Shown: one piece after another, positions 8,377 to 18,784 of the stretch | Numbering within the stretch: the stretch's first letter is position 1 | How the letters are laid out: the number at the start of each line of letters is the position of its first letter | Origin: GCA-003244245 sp050699975 | GTDB taxonomy: Bacteria; Actinomycetota; Actinomycetes; Mycobacteriales; Pseudonocardiaceae | Length of the DNA: 64,000 bases | NCBI GenBank assembly: GCA_050699975.1 | Contig: JBOHGH010000006.1 | Location: forward strand, 7,102 to 71,101 | Reading direction: 5' to 3' | The notes under the pieces: generated by a model | What the model was told of the DNA's origin: nothing | Seen by the model: the letters and a program-made list of their open reading frames with translations, nothing else | Databases searched by the model: none | Translations under genes and position numbers: made by a program

Positions 8377-9270
8377 TTAGCTGCAGCTGTCGAATGTAGG
8401 CAGCTGTGGCGTCTGCTTCGCTACCTTCCCGGCCGTCGTCGTCCAGGCCTCGGTGTACGCGCCGGACTCGGCTGCTTCGGTGAGCGTGTCGTTGATGAAC
8501 GTGCAGAACGCAACATCACCTTGGCGGATCCCGATGCCGTAGGGCTCCTTGGTGAAGGTGTCACCCACCAACTTGAAGGCGCCGTTGCTGCTGTCCACGA
8601 ACCCCAACAGGACCACGTTGTCAGTGGTCACCACGTCGACCTGGCCGGTGCGCAGCGCGTCGGCGCACTTGGAGTAGACGTCGAACAGCGTCAACTGAGC
8701 GGGATCGATGTACGTCCGGATGTTCTCCGCCGGTGTCGAACCCTGCACCGAACACACCCGGGCCCCAGTGCTGCGCAGTGAATCCGGCCCGGTGATGGTG
8801 TTGTTGTCCGACTTGACCATGAGCGACTGGCCGGCGAGGTAGTACGGGCCCGCAAAGCTGACCTGCTGGCGGCGCTTGTCGTTGATCGTGTAGGTCGCCA
8901 CCACCAGATCCACTCTGCCCTGCTTGATCAACTCCTCGCGCTGTGCTGAGGGTGACTCCACCCACTGCACCTTGTCAGCCGGGATCCCGAGCGCGCCGGA
9001 GATGATCCGGGCGATCTCGGTATCGAAGCCGGTCAGGTTGCCGTCCAGGCCCCGCTGGCCGAACAGCGGCTGGTCGAACTTGGTGCCGATCCGGATGGTT
9101 TTAGTCTCGGCGAGCTTGGCCATCGTGGTGCCGGGCTCGAACTGGGCCCCTTGAGCGACTGGGGGGTTCGTGCTGCCGCCACCCAGATCCTGCTGCTGCC
9201 CGCATGCGGTCGCCGTCATGGCGAACGCGGCCATTGCTACACCCACTCGCAGTAGAGCTTTCCAGCGCAT
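8377..9270 (-). CDS. gluB: glutamate-binding lipoprotein GluB
   Basis: This is a 297-residue extracytoplasmic substrate-binding protein. A signal peptide ends in a lipobox with Cys23 (AMTATAC-GQQ), so the mature protein is a lipoprotein on the outer face of the membrane. The binding fold shows KTIRIGTKFDQPLFG, GFDTEIARIISGALG and VDLVVATYTINDKRR, typical of Glu/Asp-binding type-3 proteins. It sits between the ATPase gene gluA (56 bases upstream) and the permeases. The exact ligand (glutamate versus another acidic amino acid) is inferred from synteny. Confidence 0.9.
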   Translation of the reverse strand: MRWKALLRVGVAMAAFAMTATACGQQQDLGGGSTNPPVAQGAQFEPGTTMAKLAETKTIRIGTKFDQPLFGQRGLDGNLTGFDTEIARIISGALGIPADKVQWVESPSAQREELIKQGRVDLVVATYTINDKRRQQVSFAGPYYLAGQSLMVKSDNNTITGPDSLRSTGARVCSVQGSTPAENIRTYIDPAQLTLFDVYSKCADALRTGQVDVVTTDNVVLLGFVDSSNGAFKLVGDTFTKEPYGIGIRQGDVAFCTFINDTLTEAAESGAYTEAWTTTAGKVAKQTPQLPTFDSCS

Positions 9271-9325
9271 TCGCTACTCCTCACTTCACCAGAGGTGAAA
9301 CCTGTAGGGACCTGACGGTGGACTA

Positions 9326-10084
9326 TCAGTGCGTCAGGATCTTGCCAAGGAAGTCCTTGGCGCGAACCGAGCGCGGTGCGGCGAAGAACTGATCGGGCAC
9401 CGAGTCCTCGACGATCTCCCCGTCGGACATGAACACCACCCGGTGCGCGGCACGGTGGGCGAAACCCATCTCGTGGGTGATCACGAGCATGGTCATGCCG
9501 TCGCGGGCCAGCGAGGTCATGACGTCGAGCACCTCCTGGACCATCTCGGGGTCCAGCGCCGAGGTCGGCTCGTCGAAGAGCATCACCTTGGGGCGCATGG
9601 CCAGCGCGCGGGCGATCGCGGCCCGCTGCTGCTGCCCGCCGGACAGCTCCGCCGGGTACTTGTCGGCCTGGTCGCTGATCCCGACCCGATCGAGCAGCTG
9701 CATCGCAGCCTCGTGCGCTTCCCGTTTGCTGATCCGGCGCACCCGCACCGGAGCGAGTTCCACGTTCTCCGCGATGGTCTTGTGGGAGAAGAGGTTGAAC
9801 TGCTGGAAGACCATGCCGACATCGGCCCGCAGCCGGGCCAGCTCCCGGCCCTCTTCTGGCAGCGGTGACCCGTCCACCTGGATACTGCCCCCGTCGATCG
9901 GCTCCAGCCGGTTGATCGTGCGGCACAGTGTCGACTTGCCGGACCCCGACGGCCCGAGCACCACCACCACCTCGCCTCGGGCAACCTCGAGGTTGATGTC
10001 GCGCAGCACGTGCAGGGACCCGAAATGCTTGTTCACTCCGGCCATCCGGATCATCGGCGGCTCGGCTTTCGCGGGCGAACTCAT
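9326..10084 (-). CDS. gluA: glutamate ABC transporter ATPase GluA
   Basis: This 252-residue ATP-binding subunit has Walker A GPSGSGKST, Q-loop (VFQQFNLF), signature LSGGQQQR, Walker B VMLFDEPTSALD and switch His (ITHEMGFA). All catalytic motifs are intact. I start it at ATG 10084 (MSSPAKAEPPMIRM) because GGAGGA lies just upstream; the open frame continues to 10219 but that part has no similarity and no ribosome-binding site. It is the first gene of the gluABCD operon and is divergent from miaB with about 212 bases between starts. Confidence 0.93.
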   Translation of the reverse strand: MSSPAKAEPPMIRMAGVNKHFGSLHVLRDINLEVARGEVVVVLGPSGSGKSTLCRTINRLEPIDGGSIQVDGSPLPEEGRELARLRADVGMVFQQFNLFSHKTIAENVELAPVRVRRISKREAHEAAMQLLDRVGISDQADKYPAELSGGQQQRAAIARALAMRPKVMLFDEPTSALDPEMVQEVLDVMTSLARDGMTMLVITHEMGFAHRAAHRVVFMSDGEIVEDSVPDQFFAAPRSVRAKDFLGKILTH

Positions 10085-10296
10085 CAGGTCCTCCGGGTGG
10101 GCCAGGGTGTCGCTGGCCAGGGTGTAGGGCTCATCTCTACCTGACGGGGTGTGACGTGGCATCGGAGGGATAGATTGCAACTCTGTCACGAATCGCTCAA
10201 GAGGGTGCATCGTGCCCACCGTCGGTTACCGAGGTGACCCGATAGTGGGTTCCGGTCCGGTCTTACCCTGGACAAGATAGGGAGGATAACCGGCAG

Positions 10297-11751
10297 ATGA
10301 CCGCGAGCACCGAGCAGCGCCCGCGCAGCTACCGCGTGCGCACCTACGGCTGCCAGATGAACGTGCACGACTCCGAACGGCTGGCCGGGCTGCTCGAGGC
10401 AGCCGGATACGTCCCCGCCGGGCCGGACGACACCCCCGATGTGATCGTGCTCAACACCTGCGCGGTGCGGGAGAACGCCGACAACCGGCTCTACGGCAAC
10501 CTCGGTCAGCTCCGCCCGATCAAGCGCGGGCATCCCGGGATGCAGATCGCAGTGGGCGGCTGCCTGGCCCAGAAGGACCGCGGGGAGATCACCCGCCGAG
10601 CGCCCTGGGTCGACGTGGTGTTCGGCACCCACAACATCGGCGCGCTGCCGGTGTTGCTGGAGCGGGCCCGGCACAACGACGCCGCCCAGGTTGAGATCGC
10701 TGAGTCGCTGCAGGTGTTTCCCTCCGCGCTGCCCGCCAAACGGGACTCGGCGCACTCGGCCTGGGTGTCGATCTCGGTGGGATGCAACAACACCTGCACC
10801 TTCTGCATCGTGCCCGCGCTGCGCGGCAAGGAAGTCGACCGGCGTCCCGGCGAGGTGCTCGCGGAGGTCGAGGCCCTGGTGGCCGAGGGCGTACTCGAGG
10901 TGACTCTGCTGGGCCAGAACGTCAACGCCTACGGAGTCGGGTTCGGGGATCGGCGTGCATTCGGCGACCTGTTGCGTGCCTGCGGGCGGATCGACGGCCT
11001 GGAACGGGTGCGCTTCACCTCGCCGCACCCTCGGGACTTCACCTCAGACGTCATCGAGGCGATGGCGCAGACCTCGAACGTCTGCCACCAGCTGCACATG
11101 CCGTTGCAGTCCGGTTCGGACGCGGTGCTGCGGGCGATGCGCCGCTCTTACCGGACGCAGCGCTACCTCGCGATCATCGACGAGGTGCGGGCCGCGATGC
11201 CCGATGCCGCGCTGTCGACCGACATCATCGTCGGCTTCCCCGGCGAGACCGAAACCGACTTCCAGGCCACCCTGGACGTAGTGCGGGCGGCGTGTTTCAG
11301 CCAGGCGTTCACCTTCCAGTACTCACCCCGGCCAGGCACGCCGGCCGCCGACATGGATGGTCAGGTGCCCAAGGCGATCGTGCAGGATCGCTATGAGCGG
11401 CTCGTCGCGTTGCAGGAGGAGATCTCCTGGAAGCTCAACCGAAGCCTGGTCGGCAGCCAGGTGGAGGTGCTGGTCTCCGACGGCGAGGGTCGCAAGGACG
11501 CGGCGACTCGGAGAATGAGCGGGCGGGGCAGGGACGGCCGGCTGGTGCACTTCGAGCCGGGCGAGGTAGAGGTCCGGCCGGGGGACGTGGTGGTCGCGGA
11601 GATCACCTATGCGGCGCCGCACCACCTGGTGTCCAACCTGCCCCTGTGGACACACCGGCGGACCGTTGCGGGCGAGGCCTGGGCAGCCGGTCGACGCCCG
11701 ACGACGCCGGGAGTGGTGCTCGGGCTGCCCTCGTTCGGCCGCCCGATATGA
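10297..11751 (+). CDS. miaB: tRNA-2-methylthio-N6-dimethylallyladenosine synthase MiaB
   Basis: This 484-residue radical-SAM methylthiotransferase acts on i6A37 of tRNAs, after MiaA. The N-terminal UPF0004 domain holds auxiliary-cluster cysteines Cys19, 55 and 89. The radical-SAM motif CNNTCTFC (Cys163, 167, 170) binds the SAM cluster, and a C-terminal TRAM domain (about 395-465) contacts tRNA. The ATG at 10297 follows GGGAGGATAACC. About 35 extra residues follow TRAM. Its stop overlaps the start of the next membrane-protein gene (ATGA). Confidence 0.97.
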   Translation: MTASTEQRPRSYRVRTYGCQMNVHDSERLAGLLEAAGYVPAGPDDTPDVIVLNTCAVRENADNRLYGNLGQLRPIKRGHPGMQIAVGGCLAQKDRGEITRRAPWVDVVFGTHNIGALPVLLERARHNDAAQVEIAESLQVFPSALPAKRDSAHSAWVSISVGCNNTCTFCIVPALRGKEVDRRPGEVLAEVEALVAEGVLEVTLLGQNVNAYGVGFGDRRAFGDLLRACGRIDGLERVRFTSPHPRDFTSDVIEAMAQTSNVCHQLHMPLQSGSDAVLRAMRRSYRTQRYLAIIDEVRAAMPDAALSTDIIVGFPGETETDFQATLDVVRAACFSQAFTFQYSPRPGTPAADMDGQVPKAIVQDRYERLVALQEEISWKLNRSLVGSQVEVLVSDGEGRKDAATRRMSGRGRDGRLVHFEPGEVEVRPGDVVVAEITYAAPHHLVSNLPLWTHRRTVAGEAWAAGRRPTTPGVVLGLPSFGRPI

Positions 11752-12218
11752 CCGACCCGGACGGCATGGCCGAGCTGCGTGCCGAGATCGACGCGGTGGA
11801 GCGTTCGGCGCTGCGCCGGGTGGACCCTGGTGCCCGCGCGGCGGTGATCGCAGGCGCGGTCATGCTGCTGCTGCTGGCCATCACGATGCCGTGGGTCGGG
11901 GACACCAACGGCTGGGATGTGCTGCGCGGCACTGCGAACCCGGTCGACCGGGTCGGGCTGCTGCCGCGGCTGTTCGGTGTAGTCGCGCTGGGGTTCGGGG
12001 TCGGTCTTTCCGTGCTGGCGCTGGTCACCCGTCGCTGGGGTCTGGTCTGGGCCAGCGCACTGGGCTGTACTTACTGCGCGCTCGACGGGGTATGGGCGAT
12101 CTGGTCTCGGCAGACCGTGTCCGCCGGCCCTGGTCCGGGCATCGGGATGGTGTTGGCCGTCGTTGCTGTGGTGGTGCTTGCCGTGCAGTGGTGGCGGCTC
12201 GCGCTGTCCCGGCGATAG
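11748..12218 (+). CDS. conserved four-helix membrane protein (Rv2732c-like)
   Basis: This 156-residue integral membrane protein of unknown function has a short acidic N-terminus (MTDPDGMAELRAEIDAVE) and four hydrophobic segments (about residues 30-48, 70-92, 96-115 and 128-150). I chose the ATG at 11748 because it overlaps the miaB stop in the ATGA coupling arrangement; the longer open frame merely runs back inside miaB. The position directly after miaB matches Rv2732c in M. tuberculosis. Confidence 0.8.
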   Translation: MTDPDGMAELRAEIDAVERSALRRVDPGARAAVIAGAVMLLLLAITMPWVGDTNGWDVLRGTANPVDRVGLLPRLFGVVALGFGVGLSVLALVTRRWGLVWASALGCTYCALDGVWAIWSRQTVSAGPGPGIGMVLAVVAVVVLAVQWWRLALSRR

Positions 12219-12237
12219 CCGGAGCCGACCGGCCGGT

Positions 12238-13581
12238 TCACCCGCTGGTGACCGCCTGTTCTGCGGCGGCCAGCCACTCCCGCCACTGGTCAGCCTGGGC
12301 TTGCGCGGCGGTGGCTCGGCGGTCGTCCCCGGCGGCGCGGGCCTTGGCCGCCTGCGCCTCGAACTGCTCGACCCGGTCCCGGAACTGGTCCACCCGGGCC
12401 TGGACCTCCGGGTCGGTGTGTCGCCACTGCGCAGTGGCGGCCGAGCGGACCCGCTCCTCGACGGCCCGCAGCCGGCCTTCGAGCTCCCTGATCCGCTCTC
12501 GCGGGATCTTGCCCACGGTCTCCCAGCGCTCCTGGATATCCCGCAGTTGCGCTCGGGCGGCCTCGATGTCACCGGCGGGGTCGATCCGTTCTGCGGCGGC
12601 GACCAGCTCCTCCTTGCGTCTGATGTTGTGCTCCAGTTCCGAGTCCCGCCCGGAGAACGTGGCGCTGCGACGGCTGAAGAATTGTTCCTGGGCGGCGCGG
12701 AACCGCTGCCACAGGGCGTCGTCGGCTTCTTTCGGGGCGCGCCCAGCCGCCTTCCACTCCGCCATCAGGTTTCGGAAGCGGCTTGCGGTGGCGCCCCAGT
12801 CGGTGGATTCAGCCAGCTCCTCGGCCTGGGCGACCAGCTCTTCCTTACGATTCCGCGCCCCGACACGCTGCCGGTCGAGCTCGGCGAAGTGCGCACCGCG
12901 GCGCCGCGCGAAAGCGTCTCGAGCCTTGGAGAAACGGCGCCACAACGCCTCGTCGATCTTTCGATCGACACCCTTGATCGCCTTCCATTCATCGAGGATG
13001 GTGCGCAGCCGGTCGCCGCCGGCTTTCCACTGGGTGGACTCAGCGCCGATCTGCTCGGCCTCCTCCGCCAGCGCTTCCTTGCGGGCCGTTGCTTGTGCCC
13101 TGGCCCGCTCCCGGGCCGCCTTCGCGCCAGCGAGGGTTTCCTGGGCGTGCCGCTGTAGGTGGTCCAGGAGGGCGACGAGTCCGACAAGATCACCTAGCAC
13201 GGTCGGCTCGACGAGCTCGTCGCGCAACGTGCGAACCCGGGACAGCGCCTGCTTGGGATCCCCTACGCCGGAGGCCAGCCGGGACTCCAGCAACTCGGTC
13301 TCGGTGAGCAGGTCGTCGAAGCGGCGGGCGAAGTGCGCCAGACCCTCCTCGGCTGTCCCTGCCTGCCACGAGCCGACCGCCCGCTCGCCATCGGCGGTGT
13401 GGGAGTACACCGTCCCGTCGGCAGTTACCCGTCCCCAGCGTTGCGGATCCCGGCAGGCCCGCGAGACCGAAGGCCGGGGCCCGATGGCCCGCCGACCGGC
13501 GTTGTCGCCTTCCGAACGCGGCGGCTGGGTCGCAGGAGCGAGCTCGGTGGACGCGTTTTCGGTGTGGTTGTGCTCGGTCAT
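12238..13581 (-). CDS. DUF349 coiled-coil protein
   Basis: This 447-residue, highly charged, mostly helical protein has several DUF349 repeats of about 70 residues. Each holds a Trp and an Arg-rich helix (for example EWKAIKGVDRKIDEALWRRF and EWKAAGRAPKEADDALWQRF). Function is unknown; the corresponding M. tuberculosis gene lies between the miaB and miaA genes. I use ATG 13581 (MTEHNHTENASTEL) because GAGGAAGG is upstream at ideal distance; the open frame extends further to 13893 without similarity and would overlap miaA. It is on the opposite strand to its neighbours. Confidence 0.85.
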   Translation of the reverse strand: MTEHNHTENASTELAPATQPPRSEGDNAGRRAIGPRPSVSRACRDPQRWGRVTADGTVYSHTADGERAVGSWQAGTAEEGLAHFARRFDDLLTETELLESRLASGVGDPKQALSRVRTLRDELVEPTVLGDLVGLVALLDHLQRHAQETLAGAKAARERARAQATARKEALAEEAEQIGAESTQWKAGGDRLRTILDEWKAIKGVDRKIDEALWRRFSKARDAFARRRGAHFAELDRQRVGARNRKEELVAQAEELAESTDWGATASRFRNLMAEWKAAGRAPKEADDALWQRFRAAQEQFFSRRSATFSGRDSELEHNIRRKEELVAAAERIDPAGDIEAARAQLRDIQERWETVGKIPRERIRELEGRLRAVEERVRSAATAQWRHTDPEVQARVDQFRDRVEQFEAQAAKARAAGDDRRATAAQAQADQWREWLAAAEQAVTSG

Positions 13582-13795
13582 GCCGGCCTTCCTCGACCTC
13601 GTGCCCGCCGCCGCGTCGTGCGGACGCCTCGACTGCAGACTGTGCGCTTCGACCGGAAGTCCCAAACGACCGGCGACGGCCGCATTGAAGCAGTTCAGGT
13701 GCGCGTGCGGGGGAGCAGGTGCGAAGTGGGCACTAACCTGCACTGGTGATCGTACGCGTGGCGGTGGCGTCGCATCCACCCACCCTGGTGTTGCG

Positions 13796-14704
13796 GTGAG
13801 GCCGCGCGCCGTCGCGGTGGTGGGCCCTACCGCCACCGGCAAGTCCGACCTCGCGGTCGAGCTGGCCCGCAGGCTGGACGGTGAGGTGGTCAACGCCGAT
13901 GCGATGCAGCTTTATCGGGGTATGGACATCGGCACTGCGAAGCTGCCACTGGCTGCGCGGCGTGGGGTGCGCCACCACCTCCTCGATACGCTCGAGGTCA
14001 CCGAGGCCGCATCGGTGGCCGCCTACCAGCGTGCGGCCCGCCGCATCATGGAGGAGTTGCTCGCCGCGGGCCGGGTGCCGGTGCTCGCCGGAGGTTCCGG
14101 GCTCTATGTGCGGGCGGTGCTGGACGACCTCGACTTCCCTGGCACCGACCCCGGGGTGCGGGCCGAGCTCGAGGCCGAGCTGGCCGAGCGCGGGGCGCCG
14201 GCGCTGTACCGCCGGCTGCACCGGCTCGACCCGGTGGCGGCCGGCCGGATCCTGCCTACCAACGGGCGCCGGCTGGTGCGTGCACTGGAGGTCATCCGGC
14301 TCACCGGGCGCCCGTTCGCGGCGGCGCTGCCACAGCCCGGTCCGGCGCGCTACGGCGCTGTGCTCATCGGGCTGGACACCGACCCCGCGGTGCTGGACGC
14401 ACGGATCGACGCCCGGGTGAATCGAATGTTCGCCGCCGGGCTGGTCGAGGAAGTCCGCCAGCTGCTGCCCAGCGGCCTTCGGGAGGGACGGACGGCGTCA
14501 CGGGCGCTGGGCTACCAGCAGATCCTCGCCGCACTGGATGCGGGCACCGACCCGGCCTGCGCCGCTGACCTCACCGCCCGGGTAACGCGGCGCTTCGTGC
14601 GCAGGCAGCGCAGCTGGTTTCGGCGGGACGACCGGATCAGGTGGCTCGACGCCCACCGCTGCGACCTGCTCGACGCCGCGCTCTCAGCGATGGTGGACGG
14701 ATAG
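13796..14704 (+). CDS. miaA: tRNA dimethylallyltransferase MiaA
   Basis: This 302-residue enzyme transfers the dimethylallyl group to A37 of tRNAs reading UNN codons, making the substrate for MiaB. The P-loop GPTATGKSD is near the N-terminus, followed by the conserved NADAMQLYRGMDIGTAK segment that contacts tRNA and substrate, and a C-terminal QRSWFRRDDRIRWLD segment. The start is GTG at 13796 (VRPRAVAVVGPT), which gives the usual family length; no good ribosome-binding site is visible. dapF follows after 10 bases. Confidence 0.93.
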   Translation: MRPRAVAVVGPTATGKSDLAVELARRLDGEVVNADAMQLYRGMDIGTAKLPLAARRGVRHHLLDTLEVTEAASVAAYQRAARRIMEELLAAGRVPVLAGGSGLYVRAVLDDLDFPGTDPGVRAELEAELAERGAPALYRRLHRLDPVAAGRILPTNGRRLVRALEVIRLTGRPFAAALPQPGPARYGAVLIGLDTDPAVLDARIDARVNRMFAAGLVEEVRQLLPSGLREGRTASRALGYQQILAALDAGTDPACAADLTARVTRRFVRRQRSWFRRDDRIRWLDAHRCDLLDAALSAMVDG

Positions 14705-14714
14705 GCTCGGTACG

Positions 14715-15551
14715 ATGGACCAGGGCGTCGAGTTCCTCAAGGGGCACGGGACGGAGAACGACTTCATCCTGCTGCCCGATCCCACTGGCTCGCTGGACCT
14801 GACGCCGTCCCGGATCCGCGCCCTCTGCGATCGACGCCGCGGGCTCGGTGCCGACGGGGTACTGCGGGTGGTGCCAGGTGCTCTGGTGCACGACGTGCCG
14901 CCAGGCACCTCACCTCACGACTGGTTCATGGACTATCGCAACGCCGACGGCTCCGTCGCTGAGATGTGTGGCAACGGGGCGCGGGTATTCGTCCGATACC
15001 TGGCTGAGGCCGGGCTGGTCAGCGAACCCGAATTCCGGATCGGCAGCAGATCCGGCTCGCGCACGGTGCGGCGCAACGACGACGGCTCAGTGGCCGTCGA
15101 GATGGGGCGGGTTCGGCGCAACGGCACCTCTACGGTGACTGTGGAGGGTGTGGCGTTGCGCGGGCTCGTTGTGGACGTCGGTAACCCGCATCTGGTCTGC
15201 CTGACCGAGGTGCCGGTGGAGCACCTGGACCTCACCGTGCCGCCGGGGCACGACCCTGGAGCCTTCCCGCACGGCGTCAACGTCGAGTTCGTCAACGTGC
15301 TGTGCGCCGGGCAGCTGCGGATGCGGGTGCACGAGCGGGGGGTGGGGGAAACCCGCTCCTGCGGCACCGGAACGGTGGCGGCGCTGGCTGCCGCGCTGGA
15401 TGCGCAGCGCCGACACACCGGCGGGGCCGACGTGCAGGTGCCCGGGGGGCTCGTGCATGTGGCGATCGCCGAGGACAACAGCACGCTGACCGGGCCTGCG
15501 GTGCTCGTCGCCGCTGGCCGGTTGGCTCCCGATTGGTGGTCGGCGCACTGA
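14715..15551 (+). CDS. dapF: diaminopimelate epimerase
   Basis: This 278-residue enzyme converts LL- to meso-diaminopimelate for lysine and peptidoglycan synthesis. The two catalytic cysteines are present in their motifs, Cys85 in EMCGNGARV and Cys216 in TRSCGTGT. It has the usual two-fold pseudo-symmetric fold. The position miaA-dapF-hflX is conserved in actinobacteria. A 79-base gap separates it from hflX. Confidence 0.95.
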   Translation: MDQGVEFLKGHGTENDFILLPDPTGSLDLTPSRIRALCDRRRGLGADGVLRVVPGALVHDVPPGTSPHDWFMDYRNADGSVAEMCGNGARVFVRYLAEAGLVSEPEFRIGSRSGSRTVRRNDDGSVAVEMGRVRRNGTSTVTVEGVALRGLVVDVGNPHLVCLTEVPVEHLDLTVPPGHDPGAFPHGVNVEFVNVLCAGQLRMRVHERGVGETRSCGTGTVAALAAALDAQRRHTGGADVQVPGGLVHVAIAEDNSTLTGPAVLVAAGRLAPDWWSAH

Positions 15552-15630
15552 CGGCAGCACGCCGCCTTGCCGCAGTCTCGGGGAATTCGAGTGGTCGTGG
15601 ATGAGCCGGGCGTGCCACGATAAGAGGCGT

Positions 15631-17100
<1,470 letters not shown>

Positions 17101-17117
17101 CACCGGGTCACTCGGCC

Positions 17118-17873
17118 TCACAGCCGCCGCAGCACCGCCACCACCCGGCCGAGCACGGTCGCTTCGTCCCCTGGGATCGGCTCGTAGGCAGGGTTGTGCG
17201 GGAGCAGCCAGAGACGCCCGTCACGGCGCTTGAACGTCTTCACGGTCGCCTCGCCGTCAATCATGGCAGCGACGATGTCCCCGTTCTCGGCGGTGGGCTG
17301 CTGGCGGACGACCACCCAGTCCCCGTCGGTGATCGCCGCCTCGACCATGGAGTCACCCGCCACCCTCAGCAGGAACAGCGAACCCTCACCGACGATCTCC
17401 TTCGGCAACGGGAAGACGTCTTCGACGGCCTGCTCGGCGAGGACCGGGCCACCTGCCGCGATCCGGCCGACCACGGGCACGAAGATGGGGGTGGGGCGAG
17501 CGCTGGTGGCCTCCGAGGTGTCAGGAGTCTCGGGCGCACTCTCCGCGGGTCGGACGCCGACTGCGCGGGGTCGGTTGGGGTCGCGGCGTAAGTATCCTTT
17601 GCGCTCCAGCGCGCGCAACTGGTGGGCGACCGACGAGGTGGATGTGAGCCCTACCGCCTCACCGATCTCCCGCACACTCGGCGGGTAGCCGAATCGCTGC
17701 ACCCAGTCCCGGATCACCTCGAGGACGCGCCGCTGCCGTGGGGTGAGGCCGTCAGCACCGGCGCTGCTCTCGTCGAGGTCGGGGAAGACGTGCACCTGCC
17801 CGGCATTGCCCGCGCCCGGTGTCTGCGCTCCGGAACCGGCCACGTCCGGTTCGTCGCTACGCTGTCGCCCCAC
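17118..17873 (-). CDS. lexA: LexA repressor of the SOS response
   Basis: This 251-residue repressor has an N-terminal winged helix (residues about 43-105), a linker and an S24 autoprotease domain. Cleavage site Ala140-Gly141, catalytic Ser175 (AGDSM) and Lys212 (TVKTF) are all present, so RecA-stimulated self-cleavage should work. A 40-residue disordered N-terminal extension is common in actinobacteria. GTG start with GAGGAGG upstream. Two SOS boxes lie in the divergent region toward the LysM gene. Confidence 0.96.
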   Translation of the reverse strand: MGRQRSDEPDVAGSGAQTPGAGNAGQVHVFPDLDESSAGADGLTPRQRRVLEVIRDWVQRFGYPPSVREIGEAVGLTSTSSVAHQLRALERKGYLRRDPNRPRAVGVRPAESAPETPDTSEATSARPTPIFVPVVGRIAAGGPVLAEQAVEDVFPLPKEIVGEGSLFLLRVAGDSMVEAAITDGDWVVVRQQPTAENGDIVAAMIDGEATVKTFKRRDGRLWLLPHNPAYEPIPGDEATVLGRVVAVLRRL

Positions 17874-17958
17874 CGCTCCTCCTCAGACCAACCCTTGCAC
17901 CAACAGACCGGCTCGGTCCGCTCTCGGAGACGACGCTAACCAGTGTCTCGCCAGAGAT

Positions 17959-17972
17959 CAAACATCTGTTCG
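17959..17972. promoter_or_regulatory. LexA-binding site (SOS box), lexA-proximal
   Basis: CAAAC-ATCT-GTTCG matches the actinobacterial SOS box CGAAC-N4-GTTCG with one mismatch. It lies 86 bases upstream of the lexA start codon, consistent with LexA autoregulation. Confidence 0.65.
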
Positions 17973-18038
17973 AACAACACGCCGCGTAGTCGTCGGTTCT
18001 GTCGGACCTCCGTGATAGACATCGCACAGCAGTTCGAT

Positions 18039-18052
18039 CGAACTCGCGTTCG
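18039..18052. promoter_or_regulatory. LexA-binding site (SOS box), LysM-gene-proximal
   Basis: CGAAC-TCGC-GTTCG is a perfect match to the actinobacterial SOS box. It lies 26 bases upstream of the LysM-gene start codon in the lexA divergent region, so it should repress that gene and perhaps also lexA. Confidence 0.82.
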
Positions 18053-18078
18053 ATGGTACCCGGCGATGAGGAGTCTCG

Positions 18079-18576
18079 ATGACGGCACCAGCGCAGCTGA
18101 GCAAACAGCCCGCGGCACTCGATTCGGAGGTTGGACCGGCCGGCGCCAGGGCGACGCTCACCAGGTCGCTTCCTGCGCCTCCGGCACCCGTGCTGCCTAT
18201 CGCCCCTCCGGTGCGGGGGTATTCGGCGCCTCCGGCGCGTCGGCAGTTGCGGGGCCCGGCGGTGGACGGGGCGGAGGCGGCGCGCACCCGGGCGCCACGA
18301 CCGAACAAGGTGGTGCGCTTGGCGGCCGCCGCCACCGTGACGCTCGCGGTGGTCGGCGGTCTGGGATGGATCGGGCAGCCCCCCGGCCCCGGCGTTCCGG
18401 CACAGACGGCGGTGATCCAGGTAGGTGCCGGCGAGACCGTGTGGGATGTTGCGCAGCGGGTAGCGCCGAAGTCCGACCAGCGCGCAGTGGTGGAACGGAT
18501 CCGGCAGCTGAACGGGTTGGCGGGCTCGGCCGTCCAGCCCGGTCAGCAGTTGCAGGTACCCGACGGGCGGCGGTGA
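18079..18576 (+). CDS. LysM-domain membrane protein, SOS-linked (Rv2719c/DivS position)
   Basis: This 165-residue protein has a Pro/Ala-rich cytoplasmic part (1-75), one transmembrane helix (about 78-97, VVRLAAAATVTLAVVGGLGW) and a C-terminal LysM domain (about 112-160, VIQVGAGETVWDVAQRV) that would bind peptidoglycan outside the cell. GAGGAG precedes the ATG. It is divergent from lexA with a perfect SOS box just upstream. The equivalent genes in mycobacteria (Rv2719c) and Corynebacterium (divS) are SOS-induced and affect cell division, so a damage-induced division brake is the likely role. Confidence 0.85.
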   Translation: MTAPAQLSKQPAALDSEVGPAGARATLTRSLPAPPAPVLPIAPPVRGYSAPPARRQLRGPAVDGAEAARTRAPRPNKVVRLAAAATVTLAVVGGLGWIGQPPGPGVPAQTAVIQVGAGETVWDVAQRVAPKSDQRAVVERIRQLNGLAGSAVQPGQQLQVPDGRR

Positions 18577-18671
18577 GCGACCCGGAGCTACGCCGCCCGG
18601 ATGCCCCATGAGAGCGTCACAGCGCGGTCCTCGCAGACCTTGCGCGCCGTGGCGGCTCGACTTACCGTCGA

Positions 18672-18719
18672 CCCCCACATATAGTAGTTACAGTGATGTT
18701 GTTCGCCCACAGATTGGGC
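18672..18719. promoter_or_regulatory. tandem NrdR boxes over a -10 element
   Basis: Two imperfect palindromes fit the NrdR box core CwAtATaTwG: CCACATATAG (18675-18684, 8 of 10) and CCACAGATTG (18707-18716, 7 of 10). Their centres are 32 bases apart, the three-turn spacing typical of paired NrdR boxes. TATAGT (18680-18685), a likely -10, lies inside the first box, so NrdR binding would block RNA polymerase. About 66 bases separate them from nrdR. Confidence 0.5.
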
Positions 18720-18784
18720 CTGGTGGTCGCCGGTCGTCCTGAGGACGCGGTCCGCATCGGCATGACGTCAGGAAGGTGAGGTGC

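Noticed and set aside
11609..14704. Very long plus-strand frame (1031 codons) ending in MiaA
   Set aside because: Only the last 302 codons show MiaA similarity; upstream it runs antisense through the DUF349 gene and across miaB end. GC-rich DNA often leaves long open frames.
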